64,000 nucleotides of DNA from assembly GCF_014648255.1 (NCBI RefSeq), contig NZ_BMQT01000003.1, forward strand, positions 310,001 through 374,000, given 5' to 3'. Below the pieces are notes generated by a model that worked only from the letters and a program-made list of their open reading frames with translations, was not told where the DNA came from and ran no database searches. Source of the DNA: Nocardioides albus (lineage in GTDB: Bacteria; Actinomycetota; Actinomycetes; Propionibacteriales; Nocardioidaceae). The position numbers and the translations under genes were made by a program. Below, one piece after another: positions 32,715 through 41,306 of the stretch (its first letter is position 1; the number at the start of each line of letters is the position of its first letter).

Positions 32715-33929
32715 TCAGTACGACGGCTGGCTCGGGTCGATCTGGTTGACCCACGCCACCACGCCACCGCCGACGTGGACCGCGTCCGCGTAGCCGGCGC
32801 CCTTGGCGATCGCGAGCACCTCGGCGCTGCGTACGCCGCTCTTGCAGTGGAACACGAGCGGCTTGGCACCGTCACCGGTGAGCTCGGCGACCTGCGGGAT
32901 CGCGTTGCCGTTGAGGAACTCGCCCTTGGGGATGAGGACCGCGCCGGGGATCTTGTTGATCTCGTACTCGTTCGGCTCGCGCACGTCGACGAGGACGAAG
33001 TCGCGGCTGTTCTCCTCGCGCTCCTTGATCATCTCGGCGAGCTGGGTGACCGAGATGGTGGAGCCGGCCGCGGCGTCGGCCGCCTCGGTGGAGAGCGCAC
33101 CGCAGAAGGCGTCGTAGTCGATCAGGTCGGTGACCGTCGGGTTCTCGCCGCACAGCGCGCAGTTGGGGTCCTTGCGGACCTTCAGCTTGCGGTACTCCAT
33201 CTCGAGGGCGTCGTAGATCATCAGCTTGCCGACGAGCGGCTCACCGATGCCGGTCAGCATCTTGATGGCCTCGTTGACCTGGATGCTCCCGATGCTCGCG
33301 CAGAGGACGCCGAGCACGCCGCCCTCGGCGCACGAGGGGACCATGCCCGGGGGCGGGGGCTCCGGGTAGAGGCAGCGGTAGCAGGGCGCGTCCTCGCCGA
33401 TCGTCGGCGCGAAGACCGACGCCTGGCCGTCGAAGCGGTAGATCGAGCCCCAGACGTACGGGATGCCCAGGAAGTAGGCCGCGTCGTTGACCATGTAGCG
33501 GGTCGCGAAGTTGTCGGTGCCGTCGACGATCAGGTCGTAGCCGGTGAAGATCTCGCGCACGTTGTCGTTGTCGAGGCGTACGTCGTGCAGCACGATGTCG
33601 ACGTACGGGTTCACCTCCCTGATCGCCGCCGCGGCCGAGTCGGCCTTCGGCTGGCCGACCGTCGACTGCTTGTGGATGATCTGGCGCTGCAGGTTGGACT
33701 CGTCGACCTCGTCGAACTCGACGATGCCGAGGGTGCCGACACCGGCCGCGGCCAGGTAGAGCAGGGCGGGCGAGCCGAGACCACCGGCACCGATGACCAG
33801 CACCTTGGCGTTCTTCAGGCGCTTCTGCCCGTCCATGCCGACATCGGGGATGATGAGGTGGCGGCTGTAGCGGCGCACCTCGTCGATCGTCAGCTCGTCA
33901 GCGGGCTCCACGAGCGGGGCTAGGGACAC
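32715..33929 (-). CDS. moeZ: Adenylyltransferase/sulfurtransferase MoeZ
   Basis: The 404-residue protein joins a ThiF/MoeB adenylating domain (VLVIGAGGLGSPALLYLA, DGTDNFATRYMVND, CYRCLYPEPPPPG, zinc cysteines CALCG and the earlier pair) to a rhodanese domain with the active-site loop FHCKSGVRS. MoeZ adenylates and sulfurates small carrier proteins (MoaD, ThiS, CysO types). Its M. tuberculosis counterpart Rv3206c lies between the same neighbours. It is separately transcribed, divergent from the TetR gene. Confidence 0.93.
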   Translation of the reverse strand: MSLAPLVEPADELTIDEVRRYSRHLIIPDVGMDGQKRLKNAKVLVIGAGGLGSPALLYLAAAGVGTLGIVEFDEVDESNLQRQIIHKQSTVGQPKADSAAAAIREVNPYVDIVLHDVRLDNDNVREIFTGYDLIVDGTDNFATRYMVNDAAYFLGIPYVWGSIYRFDGQASVFAPTIGEDAPCYRCLYPEPPPPGMVPSCAEGGVLGVLCASIGSIQVNEAIKMLTGIGEPLVGKLMIYDALEMEYRKLKVRKDPNCALCGENPTVTDLIDYDAFCGALSTEAADAAAGSTISVTQLAEMIKEREENSRDFVLVDVREPNEYEINKIPGAVLIPKGEFLNGNAIPQVAELTGDGAKPLVFHCKSGVRSAEVLAIAKGAGYADAVHVGGGVVAWVNQIDPSQPSY

Positions 33930-34056
33930 AACGGCTCCTCAGTTCGGACGTACGTATGCCTGCTTGAACACCGCAGGCACTTCTCCATGTTCCCTCATCT
34001 GTGGACGAGGCAACGACGCGTCCCGCGATCCGAGTACCAGCGGGTAGGCTGCGGGG

Positions 34057-34689
34057 GTGACCACGCACCAATCCGAGCTCGACCCCACTCGACCGCGAGG
34101 GGCGCGACTGCCCCGCACGGAGCGACGAGCCCAGCTTCTCGAATCCGCTCTCGAGGTCTTCGTCGCCTACGGCTTCCACGCCGCCGCGATGGATGACATC
34201 GCCGAGAGGGCCGGAGTCTCGAAGCCCGTTCTCTACCAGCACTTCCCCGGCAAGCTGGACCTCTATCTGGCGCTGCTGGAGAAGTCCGCGAACGAGATCA
34301 TCGATCGCACCCGCGAGGCCCTGGCGTCGACCGACGAGAACAAAGAGCGTGTGGCACGCACCGTCGAGGTCTTCTACGACTACGTGGCCTCCGAGTCCGG
34401 TGCCTTCCGGCTCGTCTTCGAGTCCGACCTGACCAACGACCCCGCCGTGCGCGAGCAGGTCGACCGGGTCACCAACGAGTGCGCCGAGGTGATCGCCGAG
34501 ATCATCGCCGAGGACACCGGTTTCGCCCCCGCCGCCTCCCACCTGCTCGCCGTCGGCCTCGTCGGCCAGATCCAGGTCAGCGCGCGCTACTGGCTCCACG
34601 ACAACGGCAACCTGTCCCAGGCCGACGCAGCCCGCCTGGTCGCCGGGCTCTCCTGGCGCGGCATCGGTGGCTACCCCAAGTCGGACTGA
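34057..34689 (+). CDS. TetR/AcrR family transcriptional regulator
   Basis: The GTG start at 34057 gives 210 residues with an N-terminal TetR helix-turn-helix (DDIAERAGVSKPVLYQHFPG) after RTERRAQLLESALEVF. The C-terminal ligand-binding domain is helical. In M. tuberculosis a TetR gene (Rv3208, from memory) lies at the same place before the DUF3107 gene and RhlE. Its targets are unknown. It is co-oriented with DUF3107, 100 nt upstream of it, and divergent from moeZ. Confidence 0.9.
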   Translation: MTTHQSELDPTRPRGARLPRTERRAQLLESALEVFVAYGFHAAAMDDIAERAGVSKPVLYQHFPGKLDLYLALLEKSANEIIDRTREALASTDENKERVARTVEVFYDYVASESGAFRLVFESDLTNDPAVREQVDRVTNECAEVIAEIIAEDTGFAPAASHLLAVGLVGQIQVSARYWLHDNGNLSQADAARLVAGLSWRGIGGYPKSD

Positions 34690-34790
34690 CGTCGATCCGA
34701 CGTTTTCCGCTCGTAGCGCAACGACGGGGTTCCTCACCTTCCGTGTGAGAGGATTCCGAAGCATTGATCGACCCATCGCAAGGAGGACCC

Positions 34791-35012
34791 GTGGAGGTCA
34801 AGATCGGCGTCCAGCAGGCCGCCCGTGAGCTCGTCGTAGAGACCGAGGAGTCCAGCGAGTCGGTGGAGAAGCTCATCGCCGACGCCCTCGGCGGAGGTGC
34901 TGTGCTCGCATTGACCGACAGCAAGGGCCGCAAGGTCATCGTCCCGACCGACAAGCTCGCCTACATCGAGATCGGTCCGGCCAAGGTCGGCAAGGTCGGC
35001 TTCGCCGGCTGA
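34791..35012 (+). CDS. DUF3107 domain protein (TB9.4-like)
   Basis: This 73-residue protein begins with GTG at 34791, 4 nt after AGGAGG. It reads VEVKIGVQQAARELVVETEE at the start and contains VIVPTDKLAYIEIGP, matching the actinobacterial DUF3107 family (TB9.4, Rv3208A). It has a beta-beta-alpha-like pattern and no cysteines. A link to the neighbouring TetR gene is likely, but no activity is known. An ATG at 34764 would add nine residues of non-conserved sequence and bypass the strong ribosome-binding site. Confidence 0.9.
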   Translation: MEVKIGVQQAARELVVETEESSESVEKLIADALGGGAVLALTDSKGRKVIVPTDKLAYIEIGPAKVGKVGFAG

Positions 35013-35150
35013 ATCACTGGGGGATGTCCCTGATTTCGGGCGGCCAACTCTCGGATTGGGCCATGTCGCCCGTGCAATCACGTCCCAACAGGTGCACTAT
35101 CGAGGGATAGGCGCATTCATGGCGTCCATCTCAACCTGAAGGGATTAGGC

Positions 35151-35462
35151 ATGATCGGGACCATTCTCGTCACCCTCATCGGCGGCGTCGTCATCGGTTT
35201 GCTTGGCAAGTTCCTCGCCCCGGGCAGCCGGGACAACATTCCGTTCTGGCTCGTCGTGGTCTGCGGCATCGTCGGCATGCTCGTGGGTGGCTGGATCTAC
35301 TACGCCATCTTCGGCGTGGCCGGCAACGTCGCGGGCAACCCCGACTACGACATGTGGAACACGTCCAAGGGCATCGACTGGTGGCGTCACCTCTGGCAGG
35401 TCGTCGTCGCCGCCATCGCGGTCGTCGTGGCCGCAGGTGTCACCGGAAAGTCCAAGGCCTGA
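35151..35462 (+). CDS. GlsB/YeaQ/YmgE-like stress membrane protein
   Basis: The 103-residue protein has three hydrophobic segments (about residues 3-23, 31-51 and 78-97) separated by Gly-rich turns such as GGVVIGLLGKFLAPGS, like the transglycosylase-associated (YeaQ) family of small stress-induced membrane proteins. AAGGGATT precedes the ATG. A strong terminator follows at 35483. Not part of a clear operon. Possible general-stress regulation is inferred from the family. Confidence 0.8.
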   Translation: MIGTILVTLIGGVVIGLLGKFLAPGSRDNIPFWLVVVCGIVGMLVGGWIYYAIFGVAGNVAGNPDYDMWNTSKGIDWWRHLWQVVVAAIAVVVAAGVTGKSKA

Positions 35463-35482
35463 GCCTCACCCAGGTCACAGCG

Positions 35483-35522
35483 AAGCGGTCCCGCCCCTCT
35501 GGGGTGGGACCGCTTCCGTTTT
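35483..35522 (+). terminator. Intrinsic terminator after the GlsB/YeaQ-like gene
   Basis: AAGCGGTCCC (35483-35492) pairs with GGGACCGCTT (35506-35515) with an extra inner CCCC/GGGG and is followed by CCGTTTTG. It starts 21 nt after the stop codon. Confidence 0.85.
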
Positions 35523-35547
35523 GTCGCGTGCGTGGTGGCCCGCCTCG

Positions 35548-35617
35548 TGTAACACGTCGTTCGTGGGACTACTCGCCTGTTATAACGACCGGATAGACCT
35601 ACGAACGACGTGTTACA
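35548..35617. repeat. 70-bp element with 17-bp perfect inverted termini
   Basis: The termini TGTAACACGTCGTTCGT (35548-35564) and its complement (35601-35617) are perfect, with weaker symmetry further in and GTTATAAC near the centre. It lies between a terminator and the end of the C39-peptidase gene. It looks like a small MITE-like or cruciform element; clear target-site duplications were not seen. Confidence 0.6.
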
Positions 35618-35632
35618 TGGCGAGCGAGCGCG

Positions 35633-36694
35633 TCACCAGTTCGGTTGCGCCGGGGGCTGCGGCGACGCAACCCCCGGCGGCCGAACCACGTAGACGACCC
35701 GCCCGGAACGGGCCCAGGCGCGATCGAGCTCGCCGAGGTCGTACGTCGTGCGCACCTCCGCGTCGCTGGCGATCTTGTGGGAGGCGGGGTCGTGGACGAC
35801 CGGGTCGCCCGACTCGTCGAAGCCGACCAGCACCAGCAGATGGCCGTTGGTGACATACCCCGCGCCGGTCAGCTCGCCCTCCCTGTGCGAGACGGCGAGC
35901 ACCAGCGGGATCCCGGCCTCGACGAATCGCGCGGCCTCGGTGAAGGAGCGGAGCCTGGTGACGTACGCGACCAGCCCCCGCGCAGCCGCATAGGCGGTGT
36001 TGAAGGCCCAGTTGCCGGCACCGCCGAAGGACTCGTCGTAGACCTCCCGCACGGTGAACGGCACCTGCGGGTCTGGGGTGTCGTAGTCCACCCAGGCCGT
36101 CTCTTCGAGCGTCGGACCGACGCCCCAGTAGTCGGTGATCATCGCCGTCGAGGCGGCACTGCACCAGGACTGACCGCCGCCGTCCCAGTGCGGATAGCGG
36201 TCTCGATGGAGCTGCTGCGAATAGGCGGGTACGCCGCCCACGACCGTCCCACGGGACACCGCACCGGGCGCCGGCGCCGAGTCCCGGGCGTTCGCCGACG
36301 CCATCGCACCGAGCAGGCTCGTCCGCGGCAGGCTCGCAGCGGACCCGTGCAGGCTCAGCCGCAGCGAGAACGTCGTGAACCTGCGCCCGTCCCGCCCCAC
36401 GATGGTGTCGTCGGCCGCGACCGCGACCGCGTCGTCCTGCCCGGCGACCGAGGTGGAGGTGAATGCCGGATCCGATGACCAGCGGGCCAGCACCAGCCAG
36501 CCGCTCCGCTCCCCCGACTCGGAAACCACTCGAGCCGCGACCTCCACCCACGTCCCGGGCGGTGTCACCACGTTCCAGGACGGGATCAGCTCGTCGAAAG
36601 AGAACCCGGGACTGACCTCGGGCGACGTCCACACACCGGCCTCGGGCGCGATCTCCGCGCCCGACCAGGCGGTCCAGAGGATCTCAGTGCTCAA
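35633..36694 (-). CDS. C39-like cysteine peptidase family protein
   Basis: The 353-residue protein has an N-terminal beta-rich part and a C39-like papain-fold part: GGQSWCSAASTAMITDYWG carries the catalytic Cys, TNGHLLVLVGFDESGDPVVHDPAS the His and Asp. Such proteins are widespread in actinobacteria and usually secreted, but no signal peptide is visible. The start is a TTG at 36694, overlapping the stop of the ferritin-like gene by 11 nt. It could be a peptidase or a transglutaminase-like fold with other activity. Confidence 0.8.
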   Translation of the reverse strand: MSTEILWTAWSGAEIAPEAGVWTSPEVSPGFSFDELIPSWNVVTPPGTWVEVAARVVSESGERSGWLVLARWSSDPAFTSTSVAGQDDAVAVAADDTIVGRDGRRFTTFSLRLSLHGSAASLPRTSLLGAMASANARDSAPAPGAVSRGTVVGGVPAYSQQLHRDRYPHWDGGGQSWCSAASTAMITDYWGVGPTLEETAWVDYDTPDPQVPFTVREVYDESFGGAGNWAFNTAYAAARGLVAYVTRLRSFTEAARFVEAGIPLVLAVSHREGELTGAGYVTNGHLLVLVGFDESGDPVVHDPASHKIASDAEVRTTYDLGELDRAWARSGRVVYVVRPPGVASPQPPAQPNW

Positions 36695-37385
36695 GCCCGA
36701 GCTTGCCCATGCGCTCGACGTGACGCTGGGTGAGCCGGGTGATCATCTCGCCGATCGAGCCGAGGTCGAGACCAGGGATGTGGTCGCCGGTGATCAGCTC
36801 GCTGAGCCCCTCGCGGGTGGCGGCGACCTGCTGCGCCTGGGTGAGAGCCTCGCCCATGAGACGACGGCCCCACAGCGCCAGCCGGCCGCCGATGAGATGG
36901 TCACGCTCGATGCCGGCCCGGACCCGGTCCACGACGAAGTCGGCTCGGCCGACGTCCTCGAGGGTGGTCACCACGAGCTTGTGGGTCTCCTCGTCGAGGA
37001 AGCCGGCGACCTCACGGTAGAAGTCGTTGGCGAGCCCGTCACCGACGTACGCCTTGACCAGCGACTCCCACCAGTCCGCCGGCTTGGTGTGGATGTGGAA
37101 CTCGTCGAAGCCGGCGCGCAGCGACTCCATCGCCGCGTACGAGTCGGCTCCGAGCTCCTCCAGCCGGTCGAGCACCGGCTGGATCTTGGCGTGCTGAGCG
37201 GCCGCCATGGCGAGCAGAGCCGTCTTGTCCTCCAGCGACGGCGCCATCTTGGCGTCGTCGGTCAACCGCTCGACGGCCGAGACCTCGCCATAGGCGACAG
37301 CTCCCAACAGGTCGATGACAGCAGCCTTGTAGACGGGATCACCGAAGGGATCCTGAGGACCCGCGAACTCTGACGATGCAACCAC
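36684..37385 (-). CDS. Ferritin-like fold protein (Rv3210c-like)
   Basis: This 233-residue helical protein belongs to the ferritin-like superfamily related to MiaE. Glu and His residues occur in helices such as YGEVSAVERL, AAQHAKIQPVL and YREVAGFLDEETHKLVV. The family is found beside RhlE in actinobacteria (Rv3210c in M. tuberculosis, from memory). The GTG at 37385 lies 6 nt after a TAGGGT -10-like hexamer on the minus strand, so the transcript may be leaderless. Function unknown. Confidence 0.82.
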   Translation of the reverse strand: MVASSEFAGPQDPFGDPVYKAAVIDLLGAVAYGEVSAVERLTDDAKMAPSLEDKTALLAMAAAQHAKIQPVLDRLEELGADSYAAMESLRAGFDEFHIHTKPADWWESLVKAYVGDGLANDFYREVAGFLDEETHKLVVTTLEDVGRADFVVDRVRAGIERDHLIGGRLALWGRRLMGEALTQAQQVAATREGLSELITGDHIPGLDLGSIGEMITRLTQRHVERMGKLGLEH

Positions 37386-37560
37386 GGGAGAACCCTACCG
37401 ATAGAATGGCGTTTGACCGACCCAGCACCGCTGATACTCAACTCCGTATCGCGGTGGTCTGGATCCCCGTATGTGCGCGGCGTGGCACTCGCTTGGCAAG
37501 CTCGAGACACCCGTGAGTCGCTCGCCGCATTCGATGAGACAAGCGAGTAGCGACGAAATC

Positions 37561-39033
37561 ATGACGACGTTCAAGGACCTCGGTGTTCACCCCGAGATCT
37601 GCGCTCCGCTCGAGCGCAAAGGCATCACCACCCCCTTCGCCATCCAGGAGATGACCCTCTCGGTCGCTCTGCAGGGCACCGACCTGATCGGCCAGGCCCG
37701 CACCGGCTCCGGCAAGACGCTGGCGTTCGGCATCCCGGTCGTACAGCGCAGCGTGTCCCCCAAGGACCCGGACTACGTCGACCTGCCCCAGGGCAAGCCG
37801 CAGGCGCTGATCGTGGCACCGACCCGCGAGCTGGCCATGCAGGTCTCCGCCGAGATCTCGATGATCTCCGAGGACCGCGGCCTGCGTGTGCTGACCGTCT
37901 ACGGCGGCGCCGGCTACGACCCCCAGCTCGACGCGCTCGAGAAGGGCGTCGACCTCGTGGTCGGCACCCCGGGCCGGCTGATCGACCTGGCCAACCGGAA
38001 GGTCCTCGACCTCTCCCACGTGCACGCCCTCGTCCTCGACGAGGCCGACGAGATGCTCGATCTCGGGTTCCTGCCCGACGTGGAGAAGCTGGTCACCCTC
38101 ACCCCGGAGACCCGCCAGACCCTGCTCTTCTCGGCCACCATGCCGGGTGCGATCGTGGCGCTGGCCCGCTCCTACATGCGCCACCCGATGAACATCCGCG
38201 CCGAGTCCGCCAGCGAGCGCGAGACCGTGCCCGCGACCGCGCAGTTCGTCTACCAGGCCCACGACCTCGACAAGCCCGAGATGATCGGTCGCCTGCTGCA
38301 GTGCGAGGACCACGACAAGGTCGTCGTCTTCGCCCGCACCAAGCGCCAGGCTCAGCGGGTCGCCGACGACCTCGCCGACCGCGGCTTCCCGGCCTCTCCC
38401 CTGCACGGCGACATGCAGCAGGCCGCCCGTGAGCGGGTGATGCAGAAGTTCCGTGACGGCAAGGTCGAGGTCCTGGTGGCCACCGACGTCGCCGCCCGCG
38501 GCATCGACGTCACCGGCGTCTCCCACGTGGTCAACTACACCACCCCGGACGACGAGAAGACCTACGTCCACCGCATCGGCCGCACCGGCCGGGCGGGCGC
38601 CTCCGGCGTCGCGGTCACGTTCGTCGACTGGGCCGACCTGCACAAGTGGAAGATGATCAACAAGGCTCTCGACCTTCCCTTCGACGAGCCACAGGAGACC
38701 TACTCCTCCTCGGAGCACTTCCTCCACGACATGGGCATCCCGAAGGGCACCAAGGGCCGGATCAAGGCCGCGGCGCCCGCGAAGCCCAAGGACAAGGACT
38801 CTGACAAGGGCTCCGACAGGGGCTCCGACAGGGACGGCGAGAAGCGCGAGCGCGCCCCGCGCAACCGCGACCGTCAGCGCACGCGTTCCCGCAGCGGCCA
38901 GGTCGTCGACAAGGCCGCCGCTCCGGCAGCAGCCGAGACCGCGAAGCCCGCCGACGGCGAGTCCGAGGGCTCCGCTCCCCGGCGCCGCCGTCGCCGCCGC
39001 TCATCGAGCAGCTCGGCCCCCAAGGCGGACTGA
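37561..39033 (+). CDS. rhlE: DEAD-box ATP-dependent RNA helicase (RhlE-like)
   Basis: The 490-residue protein has the Q motif (GITTPFAIQE), Walker A AQARTGSGKTLAFG-type, motif Ia PTRELAMQ, motif II VLDEADEML, motif III SATMP, motif V ATDVAARGIDV and motif VI HRIGRTGRAG. A long C-terminal tail is rich in Lys, Arg, Asp and Ser and ends in RRRRRSSSSSAPKAD. Roles in ribosome assembly or RNA decay are known for the family. A longer frame starts at 37471, but residues before 37561 are unlike other family members. Confidence 0.93.
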   Translation: MTTFKDLGVHPEICAPLERKGITTPFAIQEMTLSVALQGTDLIGQARTGSGKTLAFGIPVVQRSVSPKDPDYVDLPQGKPQALIVAPTRELAMQVSAEISMISEDRGLRVLTVYGGAGYDPQLDALEKGVDLVVGTPGRLIDLANRKVLDLSHVHALVLDEADEMLDLGFLPDVEKLVTLTPETRQTLLFSATMPGAIVALARSYMRHPMNIRAESASERETVPATAQFVYQAHDLDKPEMIGRLLQCEDHDKVVVFARTKRQAQRVADDLADRGFPASPLHGDMQQAARERVMQKFRDGKVEVLVATDVAARGIDVTGVSHVVNYTTPDDEKTYVHRIGRTGRAGASGVAVTFVDWADLHKWKMINKALDLPFDEPQETYSSSEHFLHDMGIPKGTKGRIKAAAPAKPKDKDSDKGSDRGSDRDGEKRERAPRNRDRQRTRSRSGQVVDKAAAPAAAETAKPADGESEGSAPRRRRRRRSSSSSAPKAD

Positions 39034-39086
39034 GCTCGCCGGCCAGCGTGTTCCTTCGCCAACGCGAGGGAACCCGCTAGTGGCAA

Positions 39087-39788
39087 CTAGTCCGTGACGA
39101 CCACCTTGGTGCCGAGCCGCGCGAAGCGCCACATCGCCTTCGCGTCTGGCTCGGCCTGGCGGATGCACCCGTGCGACAGCGGGGTGCCGAGCTGGGCCCG
39201 GGACTGCACGCGCTTGCCCTTGTCGACCGGGATGTTGTGGAACCCGATCGCGGCGTTGGGTCCCCGGGTGAAGCGTACGAACCACTTCATCGTGCCCGAG
39301 TCGTCGATGCCTCTCGCATGCTTGGAGCGCGAGAAGACCCGGTAGGTGCCGGGCTTCAGGTTGTCGTAGACGCTGCCCGAGACCGGATAGGTACGCAGCG
39401 GCCGGTCGGCCGCGGACACGATCCAGACCCGCTGACGACTGATCGAGAAGACCGCCCGGCGGCCACTGCCGGAGTCGGCGGGGAGCATCTTCTCTGCGGC
39501 GGCGACCCAGGCGTCGACGTGGCGGCTGGTCACCGGCTCTCGTTGGCCCTCGTCCGGCCGGACCGGGGTGCGAGCCTCATCCCCTGCGCCCAGCTTCACG
39601 CCACCGCTGCTGTCGGCCATGCTGGGTCGGCCGTCGGCCGGAGGTTCGGCGATGACCTCCAACCCGCCATAGAGACCGGTCGCCGTCAGCAAGCACGCGG
39701 CTACGAGCATCTTGGCGCGTCGGAGGGGGCGAGGTCTCGTGTGCCGCCCGCCGCGGCTCACTTCTCCACCACGCGCCCGAGTCCGCAT
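39087..39788 (-). CDS. L,D-transpeptidase (YkuD domain)
   Basis: The 233-residue protein has an N-terminal membrane or signal segment (residues 26-46, basic before it), a linker and a YkuD domain with the catalytic motif LSHGCIRQ and upstream GFHNIP. L,D-transpeptidases make 3-3 cross-links in peptidoglycan. The start at ATG 39788 is chosen because the upstream frame has a poor composition. It is convergent with the helicase gene and divergent from the SDR gene at 39931. Confidence 0.88.
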   Translation of the reverse strand: MRTRARGGEVSRGGRHTRPRPLRRAKMLVAACLLTATGLYGGLEVIAEPPADGRPSMADSSGGVKLGAGDEARTPVRPDEGQREPVTSRHVDAWVAAAEKMLPADSGSGRRAVFSISRQRVWIVSAADRPLRTYPVSGSVYDNLKPGTYRVFSRSKHARGIDDSGTMKWFVRFTRGPNAAIGFHNIPVDKGKRVQSRAQLGTPLSHGCIRQAEPDAKAMWRFARLGTKVVVTD

Positions 39789-39930
39789 GCGAAATCCACA
39801 TCGAACATCATCCAAACTCCGGTGACCGCAAGTCAACTGTCACACGACAGGCAGAAACCTCGGTTCCGCAGGTGGACCTGCGTCCTGATACCCGAGTCCG
39901 CCGCGCCCCGCGTGGTGGCAGGATTGCCCC

Positions 39931-40695
39931 ATGTCGAACCCCACCTCCCTGGTCACCGGCGCGACCGCCGGCATCGGCCTGGCCTTCGCCCAGCAGCTCG
40001 CCGCCCGCGGCCATGATCTCGTCCTCGTCGCCCGCGACGAGGCCCGGCTCGACGCCGTCGCCAAGGACCTGGCGGACGCTCACGGCATCGGCGTCGAGGT
40101 GCTCCGCGCCGACCTGATCGACAGCGCCGACCTGGCCCGCGTCGAGGCACGCCTCGCCGACGCCGAGCACCCCGTCGACCTGCTGGTCAACAACGCCGGG
40201 CACGGCCTCAAGCACCGGTTCCTCGACAACACCGCCGACGAGGAGACCGCGATGGCGCAGGTGCTCGTCATCGCGCCGCTGCGCCTCTCCCACGCCGCGC
40301 TGGGCGCCCAGGTGGCCCGTGGCCGCGGCGGCATCATCAACGTGGGCTCCGTCGCCTCCTACCTGCCGCGCGGCACCTACTCGGCCGCCAAGGCGTGGAT
40401 CAACTCGTTCACCGAGTGGGCCCACAACGAGTACGCCGGCAAGGGGATCAAGGTGATGGCCCTGTTGCCGGGGTTCACCAAGACCGAGTTCCACGAGCGT
40501 CTCGGCTCCGGTTACGACTCCGCCCCGGCATGGATGTGGCTCGATGTCGACGACCTGGTCCGTGAGGCTCTCGACGACTACGAGGGCGACAAGACCTTCT
40601 CGATCCCGAGCAAGCGCTACAAGGCCCTGGCCACTCTCGCGCGGACGGTCCCGACCGGCGTACTCCAGAAGTTTCAGTCCCTGGGTCGCAGGTAG
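39931..40695 (+). CDS. Short-chain dehydrogenase/reductase
   Basis: The 254-residue protein begins TSLVTGATAGIGLAFAQQ, the NAD(P)-binding Gly-rich motif, with NNAGHG and catalytic YSAAKAW (Tyr-x-x-x-Lys) after SVASYLPRGT. The substrate is unknown; the C-terminal tail EFHERLGSGYDSAPAWMW resembles actinobacterial classical SDRs. It is convergent with the MarC gene, 11 nt away at the ends. Confidence 0.9.
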   Translation: MSNPTSLVTGATAGIGLAFAQQLAARGHDLVLVARDEARLDAVAKDLADAHGIGVEVLRADLIDSADLARVEARLADAEHPVDLLVNNAGHGLKHRFLDNTADEETAMAQVLVIAPLRLSHAALGAQVARGRGGIINVGSVASYLPRGTYSAAKAWINSFTEWAHNEYAGKGIKVMALLPGFTKTEFHERLGSGYDSAPAWMWLDVDDLVREALDDYEGDKTFSIPSKRYKALATLARTVPTGVLQKFQSLGRR

Positions 40696-40706
40696 CCGGG
40701 CGGCGC

Positions 40707-41306
40707 TCAAGCGTTCGCGATGAAGGTCGTGACCGCGTCGGCGACCATCTGGACGGCGATCGCCGAGAGCAGCAGACCGGCGATCCGGGTGATGAGCAGG
40801 ACTCCGGACTCCTTGAGCACCTTCAGGATCGGGATGGAGAAGACCATCGCGACCAGAAGCGCGAGGTGGACGACGATGAGTCCGAGGCCGAGCCCGAAGG
40901 CGGTCCCGACGGAGTCGACCTCCTGGGTGAAGACCATGGTGGCGACGATCGCGCCGGGGCCGGCCAGGAGCGGGGTGCCGAGCGGCACCAGGGCCACGTT
41001 GGCTCCGGCGGCGGCGACGGGGTCGTCGAAGTTGTCGGTGAGCAGCTCGAGGGCGACCAGCAGCAGGAGCAGGCCGCCGGCGCACTGCAGCGCCTCGAGG
41101 GAGATGTGCAGGAAGTGCAGGATCGCCTGTCCGAACAGCGCGAAGATCGTGATCACCAGGAAGGAGACGGCGACCGCGAGGACGGCCGCGCGGCGCTGCT
41201 TGGCCGGTGACTGACCGGCGGTGAGCGACAGGAAGATCGGGATCGTGCCGACCGGGTCCATGATCACGAAGAGCGTCACGAACGTGGAGACGAAGATCTC
41301 GGTCAC
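40707..41306 (-). CDS. MarC family integral membrane protein
   Basis: The 199-residue protein is almost entirely hydrophobic with six predicted segments. It starts with FVTLFVIMDPVGTIPIFLSL, where the MDP motif is the hallmark of MarC, and has a second GTPLLAGPGAIVATMVF. The physiological role of MarC proteins is unresolved. The GTG at 41306 overlaps the upstream PHP gene stop (GTGA), so the pair is translationally coupled. Confidence 0.9.
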   Translation of the reverse strand: MTEIFVSTFVTLFVIMDPVGTIPIFLSLTAGQSPAKQRRAAVLAVAVSFLVITIFALFGQAILHFLHISLEALQCAGGLLLLLVALELLTDNFDDPVAAAGANVALVPLGTPLLAGPGAIVATMVFTQEVDSVGTAFGLGLGLIVVHLALLVAMVFSIPILKVLKESGVLLITRIAGLLLSAIAVQMVADAVTTFIANA

